A stretch of 64,000 nt of DNA from NCBI GenBank assembly GCA_910578285.1, contig CAJTQL010000014.1:3631-67630 (forward strand). The letters are read 5' to 3'. Source of the stretch: an uncultured Helicobacteraceae bacterium. GTDB lineage: Bacteria > Campylobacterota > Campylobacteria > Campylobacterales > Helicobacteraceae. Below are positions 25,976 through 34,498 of this stretch, piece by piece. The position numbers and the translations under genes are program-made. The notes under the pieces are model-generated. The model saw nothing but the letters and a program-made list of their open reading frames with translations. It ran no database searches and was not told the origin of the DNA. Numbering within the stretch: position 1 is the stretch's first letter; every line of letters starts with the position of its first letter.

Positions 25976-26401
25976 TTAGAGTGGTTCTTTGCGAGGTGGT
26001 TTTTTGAGTTGCTCTTTTCCAAGCAGGACACATTCACCTCGCCCAAGATGTTGTTTTTTGAACACACCAATCTCACGTGCTTTTTTGACCGTCATCGAAT
26101 CGATTTGCTTTCGATTTGCCTCACATACGGCAATCTTATATTGACGCCATTCTTCGTGCGTCATTTTGTCTTGTGCGTTTCTGGTGTTTTCGCGCATGCC
26201 TTGCATAAATGCGCGCGCATCTCTAACGGTCATTTGGTCGATTCGTTTGTGTATCTCGATTTTATAATCAAGTGCATCTTCTGGCTTGACTTTGCCTGCA
26301 AGATTTTGCAACTCCGTGAGGCTATGTTTTGAAAAATCTGCTGCAAACAAAGAAGCGCTGGCAAGTGCGAGCGCAAGAACGGATTTGGGAAAAGAAAGCA
26401 T
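25976..26401 (-). CDS. DUF1104 family periplasmic protein
   Basis: 141 residues from the ATG MLSFPKSVLALALASASLFA, with AAGGAG seven bases upstream; a signal peptide is expected to be cut after LFA-A near residue 20. The mature part, DFSKHSLTELQNLAGKVKPEDALDYKIEIHKRIDQM, followed by a second repeat-like helix set (MTHEEWRQYKIAVCEANRKQIDSM), matches the helical DUF1104 family of Helicobacter and Campylobacter. Two cysteines lie in the C-terminal half. The function is unknown. Its place ahead of a two-component pair suggests it senses, buffers or is controlled by the same signal. Confidence 0.85.
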   Translation of the reverse strand: MLSFPKSVLALALASASLFAADFSKHSLTELQNLAGKVKPEDALDYKIEIHKRIDQMTVRDARAFMQGMRENTRNAQDKMTHEEWRQYKIAVCEANRKQIDSMTVKKAREIGVFKKQHLGRGECVLLGKEQLKKPPRKEPL

Positions 26402-26487
26402 GGAAAACTCCTTGTGATAAGATTTGTCTTTTGACAAACGAATCTTAGCCTTTATATGTGAAAGCTTTGTGATTTATGATTATTTTA

Positions 26488-27807
26488 TTATTTTCCCAAA
26501 TTTTCGCTATCTGCCTGCACAATCGAAAAGCTCAAATGCAAAATCTCGCTGTGGTTCTTGATGTAATCGTTGATAGAATCGAGCGTAAGAGATTCGATGT
26601 TGTGCAATTCTTTTGTAGCAAAATCAAGCGGTAATCCCCAATAATACGCGTTGTATGCTCGACTTAGACGTTGGCTTAATGTTTCATGTCGCAGAGGCTC
26701 ACTACCAAGCAAGAATTTTTTTGCTGCATCAAGCTCGTCTTGCGTGATTCCATTTTGCACAAATTCGGCAATGACGTTTTTCACCGCCTCAATTGCTTGG
26801 TCTTTATTTTCATTTTTTGTTTGCAGATAGCCTGTGGCGTTTGTTGTGCTTTTGGCAATGCTTGTGTACCAATAGGCAGAATAGGCAAGCCCACGTTTAA
26901 CGCGTATTTCTTCCATTATGCGGCTTCCAAAACCGCCTGTGCCAAGCACAAACGCCGCGACTTTTGCCTTGTAGCCTTCAGTGCTATAATCATCAATTTT
27001 TAGAGGCGAACCAAAATAGATATAGGCTTGTTCGGTCGGCTTGGTTGTAGAAATCAAGCCAGATTCCGTGTTTGCTAGGCATGTTTGAATCGAGGCTGCA
27101 TTGCCTTTTTTTAAACGTTTGAGCACGGGGGAAATATGCTTGGCAAAGTCATCAAAACGCAAATCACCCCCGGCGATAATCACGAGGTTATTCAAAACAA
27201 GGTTGTTTTTGTAGAATTGTGCAATCTCTTTGAGTTTGATATTTTGGACATCGCCCACTTCGGGAATGAGCGCACACGGCGTGCCTTTGAAAAGAACGCG
27301 CAAGAGATTATCGCTTGCGATGGCATCAAAGTCTGATTCTTTTTGGAGAATATCAGAAATGAAATCTTGTTGTACTTTTGTTAAAGCCTTATTGCTAAGG
27401 TTGGGTGAATGCAACAAAGAATCGAGAAAGCCAAGCGCATTGGGTACGTCTTCAATCAGCGAATCGAGCGTGATAGTGAGATTCTCGCGCCCAGCGTTAC
27501 TCGAAATGCTAATAGCTTGTTGTTCGAGCTCTTCGGCAAACTTGACACTCCCGAGCTCTTTTGTGCCCTCTTCGAGTAATGCGCTTGCAAGACTTGCAAC
27601 AAGCCCATTGTGCTTGCCTGTTTTTGCGATTCCAAGTGTGCCGCTAGCGCGAAAAACAAGTGTCATATTAAACGTTGGAATGAGAGAAGAATCTTCGTAA
27701 ATCACGGGGATTTGAACGTTGTTGATTTCTAGTTGTTGCAGTGTAGCTGCCATTGTAACTCCTGTGGAAAAAAGAATTGCGCTAAGAGCGCGAAATAATG
27801 CCGTCAT
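26488..27807 (-). CDS. M16 family peptidase-like protein lacking the HxxEH zinc motif
   Basis: 439 residues with an N-terminal signal-like segment (about 1-20, ending VTMAA). The first M16 domain should carry HxxEH near residues 65-80, but the aligned stretch reads NGLVASLASALLEEGT, so the zinc ligands are missing. The second domain is normal for inactive or partner subunits (FGSRIMEEIRVKRGLAYSAYW). The likely role is a non-catalytic half of a processing peptidase or a chaperone-like protein in the periplasm. The gene overlaps mqnC by ATGA and follows bamA-mqnC, an order I recall from H. pylori (HP0655-HP0657). Confidence 0.88.
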   Translation of the reverse strand: MTALFRALSAILFSTGVTMAATLQQLEINNVQIPVIYEDSSLIPTFNMTLVFRASGTLGIAKTGKHNGLVASLASALLEEGTKELGSVKFAEELEQQAISISSNAGRENLTITLDSLIEDVPNALGFLDSLLHSPNLSNKALTKVQQDFISDILQKESDFDAIASDNLLRVLFKGTPCALIPEVGDVQNIKLKEIAQFYKNNLVLNNLVIIAGGDLRFDDFAKHISPVLKRLKKGNAASIQTCLANTESGLISTTKPTEQAYIYFGSPLKIDDYSTEGYKAKVAAFVLGTGGFGSRIMEEIRVKRGLAYSAYWYTSIAKSTTNATGYLQTKNENKDQAIEAVKNVIAEFVQNGITQDELDAAKKFLLGSEPLRHETLSQRLSRAYNAYYWGLPLDFATKELHNIESLTLDSINDYIKNHSEILHLSFSIVQADSENLGK

Positions 27808-28856
27808 GCAAAACGCTCCAGAATCGTATAGGCTGTATCACGTTTCGCAGGGATTTCACCAATGTCTTTGATGAGACGAATCATTTCATCTTGATTCATG
27901 CGGTTGCTTGTGCCTGTGGCAGCAACGACATTTTCTTCGAGCATTGTACTCCCTAAATCATTTGCTCCAAATAAAAGCGAGAGTTGCCCAATGTGGCTGC
28001 CTTGTGTTACCCAGCTGCTTTGGATATTTGGGAAATTGTCGAGATAGATTCGACTGCTTGCAAGCAAACGCAAATAGCGGTTTGATGATGCCTTTTCAAT
28101 CTCGGGATATTCCGCTTTAAGCGGCGTGTTTTTGGGCTGAAACGACCACATGATGAACGCACGGAATCCGCCTGTTTCGTCTTGTAGCTCACGGATTCTG
28201 CGCCAATGCTCGATGATGTCCACGTCATCTTCGAGCGTGCCAAACATCATCGTTGCTGTGCTTTTGATTCCAAGCTTGTGCGCTGTTTTGTGCACTTCAA
28301 TCCACCGTGAGGCATTCAATTTTTTGGGAGCAATTTTGTCGCGCACCCTGTCGCTTAAGATTTCTGCGCCTGCACCAGGTATTGATGATAATCCCGCTTG
28401 TTTGAGGCGCTCAAGGGTTTGTTCCAAAGAGATTTTGGAAATGCGGGCGATATAGTCTATTTCAATGGCAGAGAAGCCATGGATTGTAATCATGGGATAT
28501 TTGCTTGCAATATGGCGCACCAAATCCTCATACCATTCAATCTTAAGTTTTGGGTGAACGCCTCCTTGAAACAGAATCTGCGTTCCGCCAATGGCGAGGA
28601 GATCATCAATCTTTTGGTCAATCTGTTCAAAGCTCAAGATGTAGCTCTCATCTGCGTCTTTGAGCGTGCGTTTGAATGCGCAAAATTTGCAATCGACCCA
28701 GCAGATGTTGGTGTAGTTGATATTGCGGTCGACGACAAACGAGGTGATTTTGTCCGGGTGCAACGCGCGCTTGATTGCAAACGCTTGAATGCCTAGCTCT
28801 TTGAGCGGCGTATCGCGCATGATTGTCGCGATTTGCGAATCAGTGATTCGTGTCAT
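27804..28856 (-). CDS. mqnC: Cyclic dehypoxanthinylfutalosine synthase
   Basis: 350 residues from the ATG MTRITDSQIATI, with AGGAG seven bases upstream; the 77-codon extension lies inside bamA and is rejected. MqnC is a radical-SAM enzyme of the futalosine route to menaquinone that closes the dehypoxanthinyl futalosine ring. The cluster cysteines are C52, C56 and C59 in NICWVDCKFCAF. The family blocks TQILFQGGVHP, HGFSAIEIDYI, IPGAGAEILSDRVR and GANDLGSTMLEENVV separate it from MqnE. It starts 10 bp after bamA and overlaps the M16 gene. Confidence 0.94.
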   Translation of the reverse strand: MTRITDSQIATIMRDTPLKELGIQAFAIKRALHPDKITSFVVDRNINYTNICWVDCKFCAFKRTLKDADESYILSFEQIDQKIDDLLAIGGTQILFQGGVHPKLKIEWYEDLVRHIASKYPMITIHGFSAIEIDYIARISKISLEQTLERLKQAGLSSIPGAGAEILSDRVRDKIAPKKLNASRWIEVHKTAHKLGIKSTATMMFGTLEDDVDIIEHWRRIRELQDETGGFRAFIMWSFQPKNTPLKAEYPEIEKASSNRYLRLLASSRIYLDNFPNIQSSWVTQGSHIGQLSLLFGANDLGSTMLEENVVAATGTSNRMNQDEMIRLIKDIGEIPAKRDTAYTILERFA

Positions 28857-28866
28857 AATTTTCTCC

Positions 28867-31113
28867 TTAGAATCGTGTTCCCATATTGAATTCAAAACGT
28901 GAGGTTTTGTCGCCGGGTTTGTAGTTGAGTGCATAGGGGAATATGAAGTTGATAGGTCCAAGTGGTGAAACCCATTCGATTCCAAGCCCTGTGCTGTATC
29001 GGTTGATTTCGCCAAAGCCGTCTTGCCCGATTGTTCCAAAATCGAGAAATCCCGTGAGACGCATTTGCACGGTTTCAAACAAGCCAAAACTTGCTTCTAG
29101 GCTGCCTGATGCAGTGTATTTACCCCCAATGCGCACGCCATTTGGGTCAAAGGGCGTGATGGAGCTCGAGCGATAGCCGCGCAAGGTACTCATTCCACCT
29201 AGATAGAATTTTTCGTTAATGGGCAGATAGCCTGTTTCGGAGATGACTCCCGCGCGCCCCTTGAGGCGAAAAATCACGTCCCAATCATCGAGGAAATCAA
29301 GGTTGGTGTATGCCGCGCCACGTGTGTAGTATTTGACGAATTGTTCATCGCCACCAACACCTGCAAACTCGACAAAAGCAGAGAGCGACATTCCATTGCG
29401 TGGGAAATAATAATCATCAGTGCTATCATAGCTAAGCCCCGGAATTATCGAACTTTTGCTATATAGCCCATCGCGGAAATAGGGACGATAGATTTCGGCA
29501 AGATTGCCCACGAAGTTGGTGAGCTCGGTTTGGACATAGCTATATCCCAATGTGGCATGCACAAAATCAAAGAATCGTCTCCCAACCGTAATGGCTGCGC
29601 CCGTGCTGTTTTCAGTGTAGTCATAGGTTGTGTATTCGCGGCGATAGACTTCTGTTGCAAGGCTGTATCGCGAATCAAAAACGCGTGGATTATAGAGGTC
29701 GACGCGATAGCTCAACTCGCGGCGGCTTTTGTCGAGGTAGATTCCGCCTGTCATGCCGCTTCCAAACACATTGCGTTCACGCAACGAGATGTTGCCCAAA
29801 ATGCCATCATAGCTGCCATAGCCGATTCCAAACAGCACTTCGCCCGTGTGTGTCTCGGAAACGCTCACGAGCAAATCGACCGTTTCTTCATCAACGCGTC
29901 GCTCATCAATTTCGACTTTGTCGAAGAATCCAAGCTGACGCAAACTATTGCGCGAGATTTTAATCCGCGAAGTTTGATACAAATCGCCCGGAGAAAGGGC
30001 GATTTCGCGGCGAATCACTCTATCGAGCGTGCGCGTGTTGCCCGAGATGATGACGTCACCAATTTTTGCTTGATTGCCTGTTGTGATTTTGTAACGGATA
30101 GAGACCGTGGCATCGTCTTTGTCGCTATCAAACTGCGGGTCGATTCGTGCAAAAGCATAGCCCAAATCCCCGATTTTTTCTTTCATGCGTTCAATATCTT
30201 TGCGCACAGTTTCGATATTGAATCGTTTGCCGGGCACGAGAGAGAGCAGATCATGTAGCTCTTCTTCATCAATCACTGCCGTGTCCATTTCGATGGAAAC
30301 ATCGCGCACTGAATAGATATTGCCTTCGGAAATATCAAGCGACATTTCGGCTGTGTAGCTATCAAAGTTTGCAGAGAGCAAGGGGGGCGAGACTTGCGCA
30401 TCGAGATAGCCCTTGCGCATATAATAATCGCGCACACGACGTGAATCGTTCTCGAGCTCGTTTGCATGCAGCTTGCCATCGTTGAAGCCCCACATCCAGC
30501 CTAGCCAATCCTCCTCGCGGTTGAGCATCACCGATTCGATTTTGCTTGCGCTCAAGTTCTCTGCGCCGCGATAATGCACCTTTGTGATGATGATTTCTTC
30601 GCCCTGATTGACAAGAATCGTGAGCTTGATTGCGCGTTCATTAATCTCCTCTGTCTCTGTCTCGATAACGGTGTCATAATAGCCTTTTGCCTCAAGAATC
30701 GAGGTGATTTTTTTCTTGACATTTTCAAGCTTGTATGTGTCAAACACATCGCCTTTTTTGATTCCAATCTCTTTCGCAATCGCATCTTTGTCTGTGCCGA
30801 TTCCATAGCCCTCAATCTCGATTGCGGCAATGCTTGGTTTTTCTTTGAAATGGAAGGTGAGAATCCCATTTTCTTCGCTCACCCAAATGTCTTGGAAATA
30901 GCCTTGTCTGTGGAAATCGATAATCGAATGATTCACTTGTTCTACATCAAGTGGCTCGCCAATTTTGATATTCGCAATCTCGTTTGCTACAGCAGGCGAG
31001 ATATAGACCAAACCTTCATAATCGATGCCTCGAATGATAGGCAGAGTAAGGGGCTGTGCGAGTGCACACCCAGCTAGTGCACAAAGAGGCAGCAATGAGG
31101 ATGGTTTGTGCAT
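28867..31113 (-). CDS. bamA: Outer membrane protein assembly factor BamA
   Basis: 748 residues. A signal peptide (about 1-19, ending ALA-QP) is followed by POTRA domains (about 20-340) beginning IRGIDYEGLVYISPA, then a 16-strand barrel. The conserved lid-loop motif is STLRGYRSSS near residue 620 and the barrel ends with an aromatic residue (FNMGTRF). BamA folds and inserts outer membrane beta-barrels such as the porin encoded at 59-60.7 kb. It is the first gene of the bamA-mqnC-M16 operon and is divergent from tyrA across 123 bp. Confidence 0.97.
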   Translation of the reverse strand: MHKPSSLLPLCALAGCALAQPLTLPIIRGIDYEGLVYISPAVANEIANIKIGEPLDVEQVNHSIIDFHRQGYFQDIWVSEENGILTFHFKEKPSIAAIEIEGYGIGTDKDAIAKEIGIKKGDVFDTYKLENVKKKITSILEAKGYYDTVIETETEEINERAIKLTILVNQGEEIIITKVHYRGAENLSASKIESVMLNREEDWLGWMWGFNDGKLHANELENDSRRVRDYYMRKGYLDAQVSPPLLSANFDSYTAEMSLDISEGNIYSVRDVSIEMDTAVIDEEELHDLLSLVPGKRFNIETVRKDIERMKEKIGDLGYAFARIDPQFDSDKDDATVSIRYKITTGNQAKIGDVIISGNTRTLDRVIRREIALSPGDLYQTSRIKISRNSLRQLGFFDKVEIDERRVDEETVDLLVSVSETHTGEVLFGIGYGSYDGILGNISLRERNVFGSGMTGGIYLDKSRRELSYRVDLYNPRVFDSRYSLATEVYRREYTTYDYTENSTGAAITVGRRFFDFVHATLGYSYVQTELTNFVGNLAEIYRPYFRDGLYSKSSIIPGLSYDSTDDYYFPRNGMSLSAFVEFAGVGGDEQFVKYYTRGAAYTNLDFLDDWDVIFRLKGRAGVISETGYLPINEKFYLGGMSTLRGYRSSSITPFDPNGVRIGGKYTASGSLEASFGLFETVQMRLTGFLDFGTIGQDGFGEINRYSTGLGIEWVSPLGPINFIFPYALNYKPGDKTSRFEFNMGTRF

Positions 31114-31163
31114 AGACGAAATTCACCTACTTTCATGGATTTTGGGTATTAAACAGACAATTC

Positions 31164-31169
31164 TATAAT
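31164..31169 (+). promoter_or_regulatory. Possible -10 box for tyrA
   Basis: TATAAT on the plus strand in the bamA-tyrA divergent gap would give a leader of about 60 nt. No good -35 accompanies it. Confidence 0.3.
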
Positions 31170-31236
31170 AATAGGATTAATGACATTTTAACAAAAGTGT
31201 TGATAATATACATTCCTATTTTATAAAGGCAAGAGA

Positions 31237-32064
31237 ATGCAGGTTGGAATCGTTGGGCTTGGGCTGATGGGCGGCTCTTTAGGGCTTGCGCTCCGTGAGA
31301 CAAAGATGTTCAAGAGTATTATTGGGCTCGACATGAATTCTTTGCATGAGCAACAAGCACTCTCACTTGGATTGATTGATGAGATTGCAGATTTTGAGAC
31401 AATTAGAGAATGTGATGTCATTGTTCTTGCTGTCCCTGTGAGCGCGATTGTGCAGATTCTGCAAAGCTTGCCGCCGCTGCGTACGCACACAACGCTCATC
31501 GATTTTGGCAGCACGAAAGAGCAGATTGTCCGCGTGCTGCCTCAAGTGATTGCGCGCAACTATGTTCCTGCGCACCCGATGTGTGGCACAGAACACAGCG
31601 GACCAAAAGCGGCGTTTAAGGAGCTCTACCACAACAAGCTCATGATTATGTTTGATGGGCTTGATAGCGGTGAGCTGCAAAGGACGCTCGCCAAAGAAAT
31701 GTTCATCGCACTTGGAATGCAAATTGTCCACATGCCGCTTGCCGAACATGACCACCACGCTGCCTATATCAGCCATTTGCCTCATATCATTAGCTTTGCT
31801 CTTGCTAACGCCATTTTGCAACAAGAAGATTTCAAAAACATTCTCGCGCTTGCTGGAGGCGGATTTCGCGGAATGGTGCGCCTTGCAAATAGCTCTGCGC
31901 GTATGTGGACGGATATTGCCGAGCAAAATCAACAAAATCTGCTACAAAGTATGCAAAATTTTGAGCAAGAAATGCGCAAGGCAGAAAAAATGATTCAAGA
32001 AAGTCGATGGGACGAATTTTTTGAATGGATTGAGCAAGCAAATAGAATCCATAGAATTTTTTAG
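31237..32064 (+). CDS. tyrA: Prephenate dehydrogenase
   Basis: 275 residues. The NAD-binding Rossmann motif GIVGLGLMGGSLGLAL is at residues 4-19, and the catalytic region has HPMCGTEHSGP near 108 and AEHDHHAAYISHLPHIIS near 170. TyrA oxidatively decarboxylates prephenate to 4-hydroxyphenylpyruvate for tyrosine synthesis. There is no fused chorismate mutase or ACT domain. The start has AAAGGCAAGAG upstream. It stands alone, followed by 250 bp of non-coding DNA before the chemoreceptor. Confidence 0.95.
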   Translation: MQVGIVGLGLMGGSLGLALRETKMFKSIIGLDMNSLHEQQALSLGLIDEIADFETIRECDVIVLAVPVSAIVQILQSLPPLRTHTTLIDFGSTKEQIVRVLPQVIARNYVPAHPMCGTEHSGPKAAFKELYHNKLMIMFDGLDSGELQRTLAKEMFIALGMQIVHMPLAEHDHHAAYISHLPHIISFALANAILQQEDFKNILALAGGGFRGMVRLANSSARMWTDIAEQNQQNLLQSMQNFEQEMRKAEKMIQESRWDEFFEWIEQANRIHRIF

Positions 32065-32202
32065 ATTTTATTTGCTATCATTTTATCTTTTTTATAATTC
32101 TATTTCCTCCAATTCCTCCAAAATAACTTTCAATTCTTGTCCGCGATGTCAGCTTTGTTTTCAAATGATTACAAAATGTAACAAGCTCTGCGATTTGGAA
32201 AT

Positions 32203-32221
32203 ATTTAAGCATTATTTAAGC
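32203..32221 (+). repeat. Tandem ATTTAAGC repeats
   Basis: Two identical 8-bp units, ATTTAAGC, start 11 bp apart (one helical turn) and end directly against the G10 tract, upstream of the chemoreceptor. The spacing fits a tandem binding site, but no regulator can be named. Confidence 0.6.
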
Positions 32222-32231
32222 GGGGGGGGGG
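32222..32231 (+). repeat. G10 homopolymer tract upstream of the chemoreceptor gene
   Basis: Ten consecutive G residues lie in the non-coding gap 85 bp before the chemoreceptor ATG. An in-frame stop (TAA at 32289) separates it from that gene, so it is not coding. A candidate extended -10 (TGG-TAGTAT, 32240-32245) begins nine bases after the tract, which puts the tract in the -35/-10 spacer. Long G tracts in this phylum are prone to slippage and cause phase variation. Confidence 0.85.
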
Positions 32232-32315
32232 ATTTGTGGTAGTATGTTTGTTGAAGAAAATAAGTCATGGGTAGCTGCAATTTTTTTATAATTGATAAAT
32301 CTCAAGGAGGTGGCG

Positions 32316-34424
32316 ATGTTTAGTCGTTTTAGACTTGGTACCAAAATCACAATCGTTGTGAGCTTGATTGTCTTCTTTGTGATGTTGACTTTAACGTTTG
32401 TTGTCAGTTATCAGGTTAGCACGATTCTTGAACGTGAGTCGTATAAACTCCTTACCGCCGCCAATTTGCGTTCAATAAACAAGCTCGAAACGGCAACATC
32501 TGAAGCTTTTATGGCGGTAGAAACCGCAGCGAGCATTACAAATACACTCGTTAAAAATAATGGCACAATTGAATATGGAGTTTTTGAAGAAATCGCTGAA
32601 AGTATGCTCGATGCGAGTCGCTATGGAATGTTTTCTTATCTCTATATCCCGGGGGATTCTTCCCATGCAAGAGAAGCAAAGCTTGCAAACCAAATGGAAT
32701 TTATTTTGCCCAATGGTGAATTTATGATACTTGCCAACGATTCCGACTTGGAAAATAAAGGAGGGATTCGGGTTGTGCAAGCCGATATAGACATCATCAA
32801 ATTACCCTCATTGCAACATGCCTTGCAAACAAAAACACTCTCTTTTGGACACCCCATCTTTTTTGAAATAGGTGGGATAAGGATTTTTGGTGCAAATATT
32901 GTTGCGCCGATTATGGATAGGAATAATCAAATTTTAGGCGTTTTGGGTATGATTATCGACTTAAAAAATGTCTCTGAAAGCATCCTTAGTCCAGAGCAAT
33001 CCATCTTTAAAGATGATAGACGATTCTTAGTTGCTGAAGATGGCATCATTCTTATGCACAAGGATCCGAGCTTCGTTGGAGTGGGCTTGATGGAGAAGAA
33101 TTCACAAGATTCAGCAAAAGACATACTCGATATCATTCAAGCAGGAGAGACAAAAGTTATTCAATATGTTGCGCCAGATGGTATTGATTATTATGCAGGA
33201 ATCACGCATTATACATTATGGAATACTATCCAATCGCGTTGGTCTCTTGTTACTGTTGTGCCAACAGATGTTGTTTTTGCTCCATTGTTTGGCATCAAGC
33301 TTATCATCATTGTCTCGGCGTTCCTTTCCCTCATTTTTATCAGTTTTGCCGTGTGGTTCTATGCGAAACGTTACATTACAAGACGACTTAAAGTTCTTTC
33401 TGGTTTGTTAGTCAACTTCTTTAGATATGTCAAACATGAAGTCGAAAAAGCACCGCAGCCTGCTATCATTGTTGCTGAAGATGAGATTGGAAGTATGGGT
33501 ATGCTCATCAATGAAAATATCATCGAAACACAAAAAAGCTTGGAACAAGATGATAATATGATTCATCAAATTGTTGAGATTGTAAAAGAGCTTGAAGCGG
33601 GAAATCTAACGATTCATATTACATGCGACCCTTATAGCCCACAGCTTCTTGAGCTCAAAAATATTTTCAATCATATGATGGGAACATTGCAAGAGAAAAT
33701 TGGTTCTGACCTGAATATTATTAGCAAATGCCTCAATGATTATGAAGATTTTGATTTTACATCAAAGATTGAGAATGCAAAAGGAAATATTGAGATTGCT
33801 ATCAATAAGCTCGGCAAGGAAATTTGCAAAATGTTGCTCACGTCATCTTCGTTTGCCCAAAGTCTCAATAGCTCAAGTCAATCGCTCGAAGAATTTGCTG
33901 ATAAATTGATGCAAGCAAGCTATATCCAAGCTGACAAACTCGAAGAGAGTTCGGCAATTACATATCGCGTAAACGAATCGATGCAATCCATTAGTGATAG
34001 GACGATGGAGATTACCAAACAGACAGAGGATATAAAAAATGTCGTGGGTATCATCAAAGATATTGCCGACCAAACCAATCTCCTTGCACTCAATGCTGCC
34101 ATAGAAGCTGCAAGAGCTGGGGAACATGGTAGAGGTTTTGCTGTTGTGGCTGATGAGGTGCGCAAGCTTGCAGAACGCACAAGTAAATCATTGAATGAGA
34201 TTGATGCAAATGTCAATATTTTGGTTCAAGGCATCAATCAGATTAGCGAAGCAATGCAGGAACAAACATCGGGTGTGCACGGAATCAACGATTCGATTGG
34301 GCAGCTCAAAGTCATCACTGATGAAAATACGATGGTTGCAGACAAGACCAACACGCTCGCCAAAGAGGTCAATTCGATTGCCGAAGAAATCGCAGAGGAC
34401 AGCAATAAAAAGAAATTTACCTAA
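32316..34424 (+). CDS. Methyl-accepting chemotaxis protein (dCache sensor)
   Basis: 702 residues from the ATG MFSRFRLGTK, which has a near-perfect AAGGAGGTGG ribosome-binding site; an in-frame TTG eight codons earlier is rejected. Membrane span 1 is about 10-35. A roughly 285-residue periplasmic dCache-type domain with the repeated SRYGMFSYLYI / LGVLGMIIDLKN features follows, and span 2 is about 325-350. The signalling hairpin IADQTNLLALNAAIEAARAG with VVADEVRKLAERT lies near 582-620. It sorts as a transducer that signals to CheA through CheW. The ligand is unknown. The upstream G10 tract could switch its expression. Confidence 0.95.
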   Translation: MFSRFRLGTKITIVVSLIVFFVMLTLTFVVSYQVSTILERESYKLLTAANLRSINKLETATSEAFMAVETAASITNTLVKNNGTIEYGVFEEIAESMLDASRYGMFSYLYIPGDSSHAREAKLANQMEFILPNGEFMILANDSDLENKGGIRVVQADIDIIKLPSLQHALQTKTLSFGHPIFFEIGGIRIFGANIVAPIMDRNNQILGVLGMIIDLKNVSESILSPEQSIFKDDRRFLVAEDGIILMHKDPSFVGVGLMEKNSQDSAKDILDIIQAGETKVIQYVAPDGIDYYAGITHYTLWNTIQSRWSLVTVVPTDVVFAPLFGIKLIIIVSAFLSLIFISFAVWFYAKRYITRRLKVLSGLLVNFFRYVKHEVEKAPQPAIIVAEDEIGSMGMLINENIIETQKSLEQDDNMIHQIVEIVKELEAGNLTIHITCDPYSPQLLELKNIFNHMMGTLQEKIGSDLNIISKCLNDYEDFDFTSKIENAKGNIEIAINKLGKEICKMLLTSSSFAQSLNSSSQSLEEFADKLMQASYIQADKLEESSAITYRVNESMQSISDRTMEITKQTEDIKNVVGIIKDIADQTNLLALNAAIEAARAGEHGRGFAVVADEVRKLAERTSKSLNEIDANVNILVQGINQISEAMQEQTSGVHGINDSIGQLKVITDENTMVADKTNTLAKEVNSIAEEIAEDSNKKKFT

Positions 34425-34498
34425 TGCGTGTGATTAATAATAATTTAATGGTATTTATATTACATTATTTATTTGAAATCTATTGAAGGAGATAAGAT

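Noticed and set aside
31200..31227. TTGATA-16-TATAAA before tyrA
   Set aside because: It ends 9 bp before the ATG and would remove the ribosome-binding site from the transcript, so it is unlikely as the main promoter.
32021..32242. 73-codon plus-strand frame running through the G10 tract
   Set aside because: It starts inside tyrA in another frame and has unlikely composition. If it were real the tract would be a coding phase switch, but nothing supports it.
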